Positions 24,725-32,607 are shown, counted from the first letter of the stretch. The stretch: 34,151 bases of DNA from Thermodesulfovibrionales bacterium (GCA_035686305.1 DASRZP010000118.1:1-34151); one strand, 5' to 3'. Notes: generated from the sequence alone by a model not told the origin. Numbers and translations: made by a program.

Positions 24725-25182
24725 CGAGATGATCCTCCTTTCTCGACATAGATCCTTTTTTCGAAGACAATCTCTTTGCCCTTGACGGGCACGGGAATCT
24801 TCAGATCCCAGAAACCATGGAGAGGAAAACTGACGGAAGCCCTGTAGACCCCTTCCCCTGCCATGACAGTATTGAAGGTCCTGTCATATGTCGCCGATGA
24901 CGGTCTGCTGATCGTGATCGATACGGCTTCACCATCAAAAGGCCTGTCCTCCCGATCCAGGACCGAGAAGAGGATGTCATTGTCTCCCGTCACAAAGGTT
25001 TTCGTCAGAATCTCGATTCTCAATCCTGACGAGGCCCTTTCCTTCTCCGTCCTGTCCCAGGAGAGCCCCTTCTCATAAGGCTTTTCCGTAACAATCCCCT
25101 CAAAAGTCCTCGTTCCGACTATGATGGCACCGACAACAGAGAGAAGTCCCACAAGGACGACGATTGCGATAACGGTTTTCAT
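24721..25182 (-). CDS. ccoH: cbb3 oxidase assembly protein CcoH/FixH
   Basis: 153 residues: one N-terminal membrane helix (V-I-A-I-V-V-L-V-G-L-L-S-V-V-G-A-I-I-V) and a periplasmic FixH domain (Y-E-K-G-L-S-W-D, then D-R-P-F-D-G-E-A-V, then G-V-Y-R-A-S-V-S-F-P-L-H-G-F-W-D-L). The Y-x-K-G-L-x-W motif and G-x-W-D-L end are typical. CcoH stabilises the oxidase complex with CcoG and CcoI. It begins one base after the ccoG stop. Confidence 0.88.
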   Translation of the reverse strand: MKTVIAIVVLVGLLSVVGAIIVGTRTFEGIVTEKPYEKGLSWDRTEKERASSGLRIEILTKTFVTGDNDILFSVLDREDRPFDGEAVSITISRPSSATYDRTFNTVMAGEGVYRASVSFPLHGFWDLKIPVPVKGKEIVFEKRIYVEKGGSSR

Positions 25183-26400
25183 TTATGAATGAGGCACCTC
25201 AAAATACACCTTCTTTGTTATTGTATCAACTCTCTCATCCTGTCGCGATTCGACAGAGATGTCAACGCCGCCGGAGCCGCCTTTCAACGCTTCTCCTTCC
25301 ATCCTGACGAATACGGGGATCTTCCGGTATTCCCCTGCCTTGAGGAGGATCGTGTCAGGAATAATGCTCACTTCCCCCCTCTCTCCTTTGGCCCTGATCT
25401 TCACCGTGAGGTCGGCCCTCGACCTGTTCCTGAAAGAGAGAAGATAGGAGTTCAGCGCAGTGCCGTCAGCACTGGTTCGCGGAAGAAAGCCCTGGTTTGG
25501 CAGCACCGTCATGTCTATGGCGACCCTTGAGAAAAAAAGGTGGAGGAGAAAAGCAAAGGAGGCGAGCGTTATAAGGGAGATCATGACCACATTCTGACGG
25601 ATGATCTTCCTCTTCTCCCCCGGCAAGCCAAAAGAGTAGTTGATCAGACTTTCTTTCTTCACCTTCGCCCTCATCTCCGTGCACTTATCAATGCATTCGG
25701 CGCAGTTTATACAAGCACCGCTCATGCCCTTCCTGATGTCTATACCGACGGGACAGACCCTGACGCAGGCCATGCAGTCCATGCACTCCTCCCTCCTCTC
25801 CGGGTCAAAGGCGATAACAAGGGTACCATTGTCGTAAAGGACGCTCTGGAGCTTTGCATATGGGCATACTGTTGCGCAGAACCTGTGTCTGAGGAAGACG
25901 AAGTTCAGGAAGAGTATCCCTGTCAGGACGATCCAGAATCCCCATATGATCTTTCCCATATCCTCCGAGAGGAGCCGTCCAAAGAACTCGTACGGAGAGA
26001 CAAAATACCAGATGAGGCTTGCGGCAACGATGACGCTGACGGCAAGGGTCGCTGCAAGAGATGCGAGCTTGTACCCGAATCCCTTTGACGAGGCCCTGTC
26101 AACAAACCTGGTGAAGTCGACGATAACGGTCTGAGGGCAGAGCCATCCGCACCATATCCTTCCGAAGACCACGGTGATGAGGACGATGAGGAAGGTCACG
26201 AAGATGACCGCCACAAGGACGATGAAGAACTCTTCCATCCAGAGTGTCACGCCGAAGAAGTGGAGCTTCAACGAGGGGATATCGAACCTCAGGGCGCTCT
26301 CGCCTCCAATCTTCAGGAAGGGGATTCCGAGGATGACCGCTCCCTGAAGTACCTCTGTGAGACGCCTCCATCGCTGAATCCCCTTAATCCCGATCGTCAT
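25183..26400 (-). CDS. ccoG: Cupric reductase / oxidase assembly ferredoxin CcoG (FixG)
   Basis: 405 residues from M-T-I-G-I-K-G-I-Q-R-W-R. Several membrane helices carry R-I-W-C-G-W-L-C-P-Q-T and F-C-A-T-V-C-P-Y-A-K. Two [4Fe-4S] motifs follow: C-M-D-C-M-A-C-V-R-V-C-P and C-I-N-C-A-E-C-I-D-K-C. A C-terminal beta domain (I-P-V-F-V-R) is the FixG Ig-like part. CcoG reduces Cu(II) to Cu(I) for delivery to the oxidase. The frame is open to 26478, but those 26 extra residues overlap ccoQ and are unlike the family. The chosen ATG overlaps ccoQ by 17 bases. Confidence 0.92.
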   Translation of the reverse strand: MTIGIKGIQRWRRLTEVLQGAVILGIPFLKIGGESALRFDIPSLKLHFFGVTLWMEEFFIVLVAVIFVTFLIVLITVVFGRIWCGWLCPQTVIVDFTRFVDRASSKGFGYKLASLAATLAVSVIVAASLIWYFVSPYEFFGRLLSEDMGKIIWGFWIVLTGILFLNFVFLRHRFCATVCPYAKLQSVLYDNGTLVIAFDPERREECMDCMACVRVCPVGIDIRKGMSGACINCAECIDKCTEMRAKVKKESLINYSFGLPGEKRKIIRQNVVMISLITLASFAFLLHLFFSRVAIDMTVLPNQGFLPRTSADGTALNSYLLSFRNRSRADLTVKIRAKGERGEVSIIPDTILLKAGEYRKIPVFVRMEGEALKGGSGGVDISVESRQDERVDTITKKVYFEVPHS

Positions 26401-26533
26401 CGTCCAACATCCGGTACTTCGGCTCTTCGACTCTTTCATGTCTCTTTTTCGAGTAATAAAAGACGATGATGACCACAAAGAGGACGACGAGCACGAGACC
26501 GAATATGAGATAGCTTATCGCAGTTGCGTGCAC
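26384..26533 (-). CDS. ccoQ: Small cbb3 oxidase subunit CcoQ
   Basis: 49 residues with GTG start eight bases after GGAG. One membrane helix (S-Y-L-I-F-G-L-V-L-V-V-L-F-V-V-I-I-V-F-Y) is followed by a basic then acidic tail ending V-E-E-P-K-Y-R-M-L-D-D-D-D. Size, topology and position before ccoG fit CcoQ/FixQ, which stabilises the complex. The P-K-Y-R-M-L-(D/E)-D tail is also found in CcoS of the same locus. CcoS identity is less likely because S-G-Q-Y-D-D is absent. Confidence 0.8.
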   Translation of the reverse strand: MHATAISYLIFGLVLVVLFVVIIVFYYSKKRHERVEEPKYRMLDDDDRD

Positions 26534-26562
26534 TGTAATCGCTCCAAGTTTCCGAGAAGTTT

Positions 26563-26655
26563 CTACTTACTCTTTCTCATTGCAAGATAAAGGTAGAGTA
26601 TACCGACCGCAGCGGCGGCCGTGAAGCCTATTGTAGCAACTACCGAGATGTCCAT
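26563..26655 (-). CDS. 30-residue single-helix membrane peptide in the cbb3 operon
   Basis: M-D-I-S-V-V-A-T-I-G-F-T-A-A-A-A-V-G-I-L and then Y-L-Y-L-A-M-R-K-S-K. It is preceded by an excellent AGGAGG six bases before the ATG, stronger than most in the operon, which argues that it is translated. One helix with a positive C-terminus predicts N-out, C-in topology. It resembles no named subunit that I recognise; it may be an accessory subunit like CcoM or a second CcoQ-like peptide. Confidence 0.7.
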   Translation of the reverse strand: MDISVVATIGFTAAAAVGILYLYLAMRKSK

Positions 26656-26673
26656 GAAACCTCCTGCATCTGT

Positions 26674-26717
26674 CTGACGGTGGACATGTCAGGAATCCCT
26701 GAACGTCCACCCGTCAG
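26674..26717 (-). other. Long intercistronic mRNA hairpin
   Basis: On the minus strand, CTGACGGGTGGAC pairs with GTCCACCGTCAG (12 bp, one bulged G), and inside it TCAGG pairs with CCTGA around a four-base loop. It starts 13 bases after the end of the ccoP anchor gene and finishes before the ribosome site of the 30-residue peptide. No T tract follows, so it is more likely an mRNA processing or stability element than a full terminator. Confidence 0.75.
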
Positions 26718-26729
26718 GATTCATCGTCA

Positions 26730-26924
26730 CTATTTCTTCACCGACTCCTCATATGCCTTTTGCTGACTCCAGCCGCTGATAGCGGGGGTGTAAGAGACAA
26801 AATAGTAGATACCCCAGAGGATCAGCCCCCAGAAGAGTATCAGCCATCCGATGGGGATCTTTCTCTTTGCATCCACACTCTCTTCAACGAGAAACTCCTT
26901 TAAGCTGTCGAGTTCTTCTGCCAT
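26730..26924 (-). CDS. Detached CcoP N-terminal membrane anchor
   Basis: 64 residues. K-R-K-I-P-I-G-W-L-I-L-F-W-G-L-I-L-W-G-I-Y-Y-F is the FixP_N-type membrane helix and loop. The following Y-T-P-A-I-S-G-W-S-Q-Q-K-A-Y matches the part of CcoP just before its first heme domain. No heme motif is present; the protein stops there. It sits ten bases downstream of the ccoO-ccoP fusion. It likely anchors or docks cytochrome domains encoded separately. A frameshifted full CcoP is ruled out because the heme domain is located elsewhere, fused to CcoO. Confidence 0.8.
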   Translation of the reverse strand: MAEELDSLKEFLVEESVDAKRKIPIGWLILFWGLILWGIYYFVSYTPAISGWSQQKAYEESVKK

Positions 26925-26933
26925 TGCACCCTC

Positions 26934-27878
26934 CTATTTCCCCTGCAGGGAACGAATATATGCAACCAGGGACCATATCTTGCTCTTATCCATGGACGTG
27001 CCGAAGGGCGGCATGCCTCCCTTTGCCGTGCGGCCGTCTTCGATCATGCCCGGCTGGGTCCCGTTATTGATGACCTCAAAATAGTCGTCATCGGGAACGT
27101 CGCCTTTCACGTAGAGAAACTCGTCGTCAACGAGACTCGGTCCGATCCCGCCCTTGCCGTCTGCGCCATGGCATGCTGCACAGTTCGAGGCATACAAGGC
27201 TTTCCCCAGTTCAATCGCCTTTGGATCACCGGCAAGAGGATTCGCCACGTGGCTTTCCTTTATCGCAGCCAGGGAAGGCATCTCGACCTGCTTCTTGACG
27301 GCAGTCCCGATCACCTGCATATACGCCACAAGGGCGTCCATCTCGGTCTTCCCATTCAGGCCGTTGATCTCATCCTGCGAATATGGGAAGTCCAGGGCCT
27401 TCATGCGTGCCTCCACCTCTTTCGGATCGAGGATGTTGTTCTTCAGCCAGCCGTATTTCGGCATGTTCGACTCGGTGAAGAAGGCCTGGGGATTTTCAAA
27501 GTGCCGGTAATGCCATGCATCGGGATACTTTCCACCGATCCTCGCGAGATCCGGCCCCGTCCTCTTCGACCCCCACAAAAAAGGATGGTCATACGCGAAC
27601 TCCCCGGCCTTTGAGTATTCGCCGTAGCGCATCACCTCTGTCTTCAAAGGTCTCACGGTCTGCGTATGACAGTAATGGCAGCCGTCCCGCTGATAGATGT
27701 CCCGTCCGGCGAGCTGGAGCGCCGTGAAGGGTTTGAGGTTCTCGAGCTTCGGGTGCATCTGCTGCGTGAGCATCGGAATGAACATCGTCACGACCGTTCC
27801 GACAAGAATGACTACTGCCGACAGGACCGCAAAGAATATCGGGCTCGTGTGGAGTTTATGATGGAATTCGCTTGCCAT
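26934..27878 (-). CDS. ccoO: CcoO fused to a CcoP-type cytochrome c domain
   Basis: 314 residues, longer than a typical CcoO (about 200-240). Residues 1-195 are CcoO: one membrane helix (13-35), heme site G-C67-H-Y-C70-H71 followed by T-Q-T-V-R-P, T-G-P-D-L-A-R-I-G-G-K-Y, and the axial Met140 in S-N-M-P-K-Y-G-W-L. Residues 215-314 are a second cytochrome c domain with C233-A-A-C236-H237 and Met289 in G-G-M-P-P-F, like the C-terminal domain of CcoP. The two are joined by A-V-K-K-Q-V-E-M-P-S. The product would carry electrons through two hemes c to CcoN. Twelve bases separate it from ccoN. Confidence 0.93.
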   Translation of the reverse strand: MASEFHHKLHTSPIFFAVLSAVVILVGTVVTMFIPMLTQQMHPKLENLKPFTALQLAGRDIYQRDGCHYCHTQTVRPLKTEVMRYGEYSKAGEFAYDHPFLWGSKRTGPDLARIGGKYPDAWHYRHFENPQAFFTESNMPKYGWLKNNILDPKEVEARMKALDFPYSQDEINGLNGKTEMDALVAYMQVIGTAVKKQVEMPSLAAIKESHVANPLAGDPKAIELGKALYASNCAACHGADGKGGIGPSLVDDEFLYVKGDVPDDDYFEVINNGTQPGMIEDGRTAKGGMPPFGTSMDKSKIWSLVAYIRSLQGK

Positions 27879-27889
27879 GCTTCACCTCC

Positions 27890-29284
27890 TCATGCCGTCG
27901 CTGCCAGGGCCTTGCCCTTGCGAATTGTCATGGCGATGTTGTAAATGAAAAAGAGCATCCCCACTGTGAAGATAACGCCGCCCAGGGTCCTCATCTTCCA
28001 GAAGGGATAGTTCTTGACAAGTACTTCCATGAAGGTGTATTTGAGGCTTCCGTCGGGGTTCACCGCTTTCCAGAGGGTCCCCTGCATTATTCCCGTGATC
28101 CACATCGTAATCGAGAATATGAGCTGTCCGATCAGCACGAGCCAGAAATGGGTGTTCGCAATCTTGACGCTATAAATCTCAGTGTCATAGATCTTGGGGA
28201 TCACGTAGTAGATCGACGCTGCAGTGGTCATCGTGACCCACCCCATCGTTCCCATGTGGACATGGCCGGGCACCCAGTCGGTGTAATGGATCAACTGGCT
28301 CACAACCCGCAACCCCTGAGTCGGGCCCTGCACGGTCTGGAGGCCGTAGAACGTTATGCCGAGGATAAAAAACTTCGTGAGATAGTTTGTCCTCATCTTT
28401 TCCCAGTCGCTGCCGACCGTATAATAGCCGTTCACGACCGAGCCCCATGAGGGCGCTATGAGGAAGATGGTGAAAACGATAGCAAGGGTCTGTATCCAGT
28501 CAGGCAGCGGAGTGTAGACAAGATGATGGGCGCCGGTCCAGAGATAGGCGAATATGAGTGACCAAAAGGCGATGATCGAGAGCCGGTGGCTGTATATCGG
28601 GATCCCTGTTGTCTTGGGGAGGAAGTAATAAAACATCGCGAGTATCGGCGTAGTGAACACAAAACCGACGGCGTTGTGGCCGTACCACCACTCCACATTG
28701 GCGCTGTTTACGCCGGCGAAGATATGATAAGACTTGAAAAAGCCGGCGGGAATCGAGAGGTTGTTCACGATGTAGAGCACCGCAACCGCGATAACCGTAG
28801 CGATAACATACCAGAGAGAGACATACATCTGCTCTTCCCTCCGCTTTATGATCGTAGCGAAGATATTGACCGCGAAGATGACCCAGAGAATGACGACGAC
28901 GATGTCCAGCGGCCATTCCAGTTCCGCATACTCCAGGGCCTGGTTCATCCCCGCAAAGAGACTGATCGCAGCCAGGGCTATCGCGGCATTGAAGAGATAA
29001 AGGTGGAATCGCGCGAGCTTGGGGAAGACGAGCGGACGCCTTGTGAGCCTCATCGTTATGTAGTAGAAAATACCGAAAATAGCCCCCACACCAAGTCCGA
29101 AGGCGAGGCCGTTCGTGTGCACCACCCTCAGTCTTCCGTATGTGAAAAAGGGAGGAATATTCCATTCCGGTTTCCAGAACTGAATTGAGATCCAGAGCCC
29201 GATGAGAATACCCACGACGCCCCAGAAGATGGAGGAGATGATGAAGCCCTTTACCGTCCGATTATCGTAGGCGTATTCATTCAT
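27890..29284 (-). CDS. ccoN: cbb3-type cytochrome c oxidase catalytic subunit CcoN
   Basis: 464 residues and about twelve membrane helices. Heme-copper ligands are visible: R-V-V-H56-T-N-G for low-spin heme b, W-W-Y-G-H-N-A-V-G-F for CuB, G-A-H-H-L-V-Y-T for the CuB histidine pair, and G-H-V-H-M-G-T-M-G-W for the hemes. The cbb3-specific Tyr is expected in the helix containing I-T-F-Y-G-L-Q-T-V-Q-G-P. It reduces oxygen to water with high affinity and pumps protons. First gene of the operon, with GGAGGG eight bases before the ATG and a promoter about 70 bp upstream. Confidence 0.95.
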   Translation of the reverse strand: MNEYAYDNRTVKGFIISSIFWGVVGILIGLWISIQFWKPEWNIPPFFTYGRLRVVHTNGLAFGLGVGAIFGIFYYITMRLTRRPLVFPKLARFHLYLFNAAIALAAISLFAGMNQALEYAELEWPLDIVVVILWVIFAVNIFATIIKRREEQMYVSLWYVIATVIAVAVLYIVNNLSIPAGFFKSYHIFAGVNSANVEWWYGHNAVGFVFTTPILAMFYYFLPKTTGIPIYSHRLSIIAFWSLIFAYLWTGAHHLVYTPLPDWIQTLAIVFTIFLIAPSWGSVVNGYYTVGSDWEKMRTNYLTKFFILGITFYGLQTVQGPTQGLRVVSQLIHYTDWVPGHVHMGTMGWVTMTTAASIYYVIPKIYDTEIYSVKIANTHFWLVLIGQLIFSITMWITGIMQGTLWKAVNPDGSLKYTFMEVLVKNYPFWKMRTLGGVIFTVGMLFFIYNIAMTIRKGKALAATA

Positions 29285-29350
29285 GATTCTGCGCCCTCCT
29301 CAACAATTTGCTGAAGGCCCCAAGGGAGCCATTACCTTCCCGTTAAGTTC

Positions 29351-29378
29351 ATTATATCTCCTGTCAGGCTGATTGCAA
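29351..29378 (-). promoter_or_regulatory. Putative promoter of the cbb3 operon
   Basis: On the minus strand, TTGCAA (29373-29378), a 16-bp spacer and a perfect TATAAT (29351-29356). No convincing FNR-type box (TTGAT-N4-ATCAA) was found nearby, so oxygen control is not evident from sequence. The rest of 29285-29489 holds no gene. Confidence 0.6.
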
Positions 29379-29489
29379 CGCGCGGTCATGAAAGTTTCCT
29401 TCTGACAATTAGGATAATAATACTCTTCTTTAGCGGCCCTGTCAAGCAAGAAGAGTTCGTTCATTTAATAATTGGGTTCCGGACTAAAA

Positions 29490-30335
29490 TCAGCCTTTGA
29501 GAACACATGATTTACAACCTGCGCGATTATCCGGCCTGCAGAGTCCGGATATCCCCTGATGGCAGAGGGCAAAGTCATACCGCAGGGGGTCGACAGGATC
29601 AAGCAACTTCAGGGTCTCTGTGATCTCGACCGCCGCTTTCCAATCTGCTGATCTTCTCTTTGTGAGCCCGAGACATCTTCCTATCCTTGCGATATGCGTA
29701 TCGAGGGGTATCACGAGATGATTCTTTGATATCCCCTTCCATATCCCGAAATCGATGTCCCTGTCCCTTATCATCCAGCGCAGGAAGAGATTCATCCTCT
29801 TGCAGGCGCTCCCGTTGGCAGGAGAAGGGAAGAACTGGAGCAGGCCCGCTGGACGGACATTTCTCCCGTACGCCTTTGTCGTGTCAACGGAAAGAATCTC
29901 CTCTACGAATCCGGTAATCGCCCTCCCGGTATTTCCATGTTCCGGGAGATAGTGTCCCATAAAGGCCCTTTCGAGGGATGAATACTTCAGCAGAAGTCCG
30001 TGGATGATGAACAGGAGGCAGACGATATCCCTGTCTTCGTTAAAGCGGTACTTGAAGGGGAAAAGTCTTCCCTGTTTCTTTACATCAAAGTCGGTGAGAA
30101 AAGATCGGGGGCTCTTGCCCATGACCGACAGGATCTTCTTCACGACCGCCTTGAAGAGATCCACCCTGCCATAGGCAAGGCAAGTGGCGATGAAGGCAGA
30201 AATTTCGATATCGCCGACGTCGTCATAGTGATGAGGGAATTCTATAGGGTCGTGGGCAATTCTCCCTGTGAAATCATAGTCATCATAGAATCTGTCGAGT
30301 ACCTTTTTTAATTGTTGTCGTCTCTTCTCGGTCAT
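29490..30335 (-). CDS. TIGR02757/DUF2400 family protein, possible HhH-GPD-like Fe-S protein
   Basis: 281 residues from M-T-E-K-R-R-Q-Q; a TTG at 30350 would add five. The family blocks F-F-P-S-P-A-N-G-S-A-C-K-R-M-N-L-F-L-R-W-M, P-L-D-T-H-I-A-R-I-G-R and L-D-P-V-D-P-L-R-Y-D-F-A-L-C are present. D-T-H-x-x-R followed by a C-terminal cysteine set (C-x7-C-x7-C-x2-C) recalls endonuclease III-type DNA glycosylases, with their V-D-T-H-V and [4Fe-4S] loop. That link is my inference. The gene is directly coupled to rnr upstream: 11 bases separate the rnr stop from the ATG, or they overlap if TTG is used. Confidence 0.82.
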   Translation of the reverse strand: MTEKRRQQLKKVLDRFYDDYDFTGRIAHDPIEFPHHYDDVGDIEISAFIATCLAYGRVDLFKAVVKKILSVMGKSPRSFLTDFDVKKQGRLFPFKYRFNEDRDIVCLLFIIHGLLLKYSSLERAFMGHYLPEHGNTGRAITGFVEEILSVDTTKAYGRNVRPAGLLQFFPSPANGSACKRMNLFLRWMIRDRDIDFGIWKGISKNHLVIPLDTHIARIGRCLGLTKRRSADWKAAVEITETLKLLDPVDPLRYDFALCHQGISGLCRPDNRAGCKSCVLKG

Positions 30336-30346
30336 GGGCTGAATCT

Positions 30347-32446
30347 TCAAACCAATCCGAAGACTATCTCCCGCTCCTCCCTGTCGACCTTGTCGATACT
30401 TACCTTTACGTCCTTACCTATGGTAAAGACTCTTCCCGTATTCCTCCCCGAGAGCGAGAGGTTCCTCTCGTTATATTGATAGAAGTCGTCGGTCAGGTAC
30501 GAAAGGTGAATGAACCCTTCAACGTAAAAGTCTTTGAGCCGCACCCGAAGGCCGTAAGGAGTGACGCCCGTTATCCTGCCTTCATACTCTTCTCCCACCT
30601 TATCCTTCATAAACCATACCCTCATAGCACTGATCACTTCCCTCTCTGCATCGTCGGAAAGGCGTTCCATCCTCGATGCATGGAAGGCGATGTCTGAGAG
30701 CAGTCCTTCGAGTTCCTTCATTCTCTTATCCGAAAGGCGCCTCTTTGACAGAACCTCTCTTAGAATCCGGTGGACAACAAGGTCCGGGTATCTTCTGATG
30801 GGAGAGGTAAAATGCGTGTAACACTTTGAGGCGAGTCCGAAGTGTCCGACATTGATCGGAGAGTACCGCGCCTGCTTGAGACTCCGCAACACCACGTAAT
30901 TGATGACCTCCTCTCCGGGCGTGCCCTTTATGCCGAGAAGCAGTTGAGAGAAGTCTTTCGGTTTCAGAGATCTCTTCCCTGCGCGAATCAGCGGCCTGAT
31001 GATCTTCAGCATCTCTTCGAGCTTCAGAGGATCAGGCTCTTCATGGACCCTGTAAAGACTCGGCACTCCGAGGTTTTCGAGATGCTCTGCCACAGCCTCA
31101 TTCGCCGCAATCATAAATTCTTCGATAATCATATGAGCGAGGTTTCTCTCGGCCTTCAAGATCGCCTCAGGGTTCCCCTGGAGGTCAAGGAGCACCTCCG
31201 GCTCGGGGAGGTCAAAGTCGAGGCTTCCCCTCTCAAGCCTCTTCTGCCTGAGGATGTTGCAGAGTTCGTTCATCAGCTCGAAGGCCTGAAGGAGATGGTC
31301 ATATCTCTGGCGCTCCTGCCCGTCCTGGTCGACGAGTATCTTCCTGACGGATGTATAGGTCATCCTCGCGGCGCTCCTGATCAAGCTCGGATAGAACCGC
31401 GACTTAACCCTCTCGCCTTTCCTGTCAAAATCCATCTCGACCGTAAAGGCATATCTGTCGACCTGCGGCTTGAGGCTGCAGAGGTCTTCTGAAAGTTCTT
31501 TGGGGAGCATGGGGATCACCCTGTCGGGGAAATAGACGCTTGTGCCCCGTTTCCTCGCCTCGTCGTCTATCACCGTGTTCCATCCGACATAAAAACCGAC
31601 ATCGGCAATATGCACCCACAGTCTGTAGCCTTGTTCTGCTAGAGAGATCGAGACTGCATCGTCGAAGTCCTTTGCCCGTTCACCGTCGATGGTAACGGTC
31701 GCAAGATCACGCAGGTCTTTCCTCTTCTGTTCCGGAAGTGGAGAGGGAGGTCGCTCATAAAGGATCCTTGCCTCGTCATGGACGGCCCTCGGGAACCTGA
31801 GGGGGAGATTGAACTCCTCGATGATCGACTCGACCTCGGCCATCGGGTCTTCCGGTTCTTCGAGCACCTTGATGACCTTTGCCGAGGGAGGCCTCTTGTC
31901 AGCCGGATAGCTGATGATCTCGGCAATTACCTTATCACCATGCCTCGCCTTGCCCCTGTCCCCGGGCGATACATAGAGGTGAAAAGGCACAGCCCTGTTC
32001 TTTGGTCTCACAAAAGATGCTGTTCGCGTGACATCGAGTTCCCCGACAATTCGTGTCGTCGCCCTCTCGAGGATCCTGATGATCCTGCCTTCACGCCTCT
32101 GCCAGTTCTCAACCCTGACGATGACCCTGTCATGGTTCATGGCACCCGACGTCCGACGGGCGGGCACAAAGATATCCCGTTCCCCGGGCTTTTCGAGTAT
32201 AACAAAGCCGTAACCGTCCCTGTGGGCCTCGAAATAACCGTTAACGAGGTTCATCTCCTCAGCGGGGCCATAGAGCCCCTTCCTGGTCATCACAAGATCG
32301 CCCTCACGCATCATCTGTCGAAGGAGACGCTTCAGCGCCCGTGCTTCAGGATGGCTGAGTTTCATCAAAGATACGATCTCTTTGAAGCCAAGGGGTTTCC
32401 CTGTCTTTTCCCGGAAGAAAGTGAGGATTGTTTCTCTGTTCACCAT
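30347..32446 (-). CDS. rnr: Ribonuclease R
   Basis: 699 residues. An N-terminal winged-helix region and cold-shock OB domains (D-I-F-V-P-A-R-R, then N-H-D-R-V-I-V-R) precede the RNB catalytic domain with A-T-V-T-I-D-G-E-R-A-K-D-F-D-D-A-V (the metal-binding aspartates) and F-T-S-P-I-R-R-Y-P-D-L-V-V-H-R. The S1 domain (G-R-I-T-G-V-T-P-Y-G-L-R-V-R-L) ends the protein. It degrades structured RNA 3' to 5'. It is on the short side for the family, lacking the long basic C-terminal tail of E. coli RNase R. The start has no strong ribosome site; a dispersed repeat lies just upstream. Confidence 0.94.
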   Translation of the reverse strand: MVNRETILTFFREKTGKPLGFKEIVSLMKLSHPEARALKRLLRQMMREGDLVMTRKGLYGPAEEMNLVNGYFEAHRDGYGFVILEKPGERDIFVPARRTSGAMNHDRVIVRVENWQRREGRIIRILERATTRIVGELDVTRTASFVRPKNRAVPFHLYVSPGDRGKARHGDKVIAEIISYPADKRPPSAKVIKVLEEPEDPMAEVESIIEEFNLPLRFPRAVHDEARILYERPPSPLPEQKRKDLRDLATVTIDGERAKDFDDAVSISLAEQGYRLWVHIADVGFYVGWNTVIDDEARKRGTSVYFPDRVIPMLPKELSEDLCSLKPQVDRYAFTVEMDFDRKGERVKSRFYPSLIRSAARMTYTSVRKILVDQDGQERQRYDHLLQAFELMNELCNILRQKRLERGSLDFDLPEPEVLLDLQGNPEAILKAERNLAHMIIEEFMIAANEAVAEHLENLGVPSLYRVHEEPDPLKLEEMLKIIRPLIRAGKRSLKPKDFSQLLLGIKGTPGEEVINYVVLRSLKQARYSPINVGHFGLASKCYTHFTSPIRRYPDLVVHRILREVLSKRRLSDKRMKELEGLLSDIAFHASRMERLSDDAEREVISAMRVWFMKDKVGEEYEGRITGVTPYGLRVRLKDFYVEGFIHLSYLTDDFYQYNERNLSLSGRNTGRVFTIGKDVKVSIDKVDREEREIVFGLV

Positions 32447-32489
32447 AGTACTATTCTATGCCACACCGCAGGGAATAACAATCTGCCTG

Positions 32490-32560
32490 CGGTTGTTGGA
32501 AAACTTTGTTCGGGAAGGCAGGCTTGCTGCGAAGCCATTTCGTAACTTTGCGGTCTTGCC
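32490..32560 (-). repeat. Dispersed intergenic repeat, member D (short, diverged)
   Basis: About 70 bp carrying the family core TTCGGGAAGGCAGGCTTGCT followed by GCGAAGCC, in the same orientation as member B (TTCGGGAAGGCAGGTATGGT then GAGAAGCC). It lies between rnr and the broken toxin gene. An adjoining CCGCAGG/CCTGCGG hairpin (about 32466-32492) is next to the rnr start. Confidence 0.6.
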
Positions 32561-32573
32561 TTACTGAAAAGCA

Positions 32574-32601
32574 TTGACAGTAGTAGCCACTTGGCTACAA
32601 T
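32574..32601 (+). promoter_or_regulatory. Promoter and operator of the HigBA-type pair
   Basis: -35 TTGACA (32574-32579), 16-bp spacer, -10 TACAAT (32596-32601). A perfect inverted repeat GTAGCCA-CT-TGGCTAC (32583-32598) fills the spacer and runs into the -10, the expected place for antitoxin binding. The GTG start at 32608 is only seven bases from the -10, so the toxin mRNA would be leaderless. Confidence 0.8.
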
Positions 32602-32607
32602 ATAACT

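Noticed and set aside
26401-26478. 26-residue N-terminal extension of CcoG
   Set aside because: It is an alternate-frame reading of ccoQ and has no similarity to FixG proteins.
29285-29489. FNR-type oxygen-control box upstream of ccoN
   Set aside because: Searched by eye for TTGAT-N4-ATCAA and close variants; none convincing, so oxygen regulation is not claimed.
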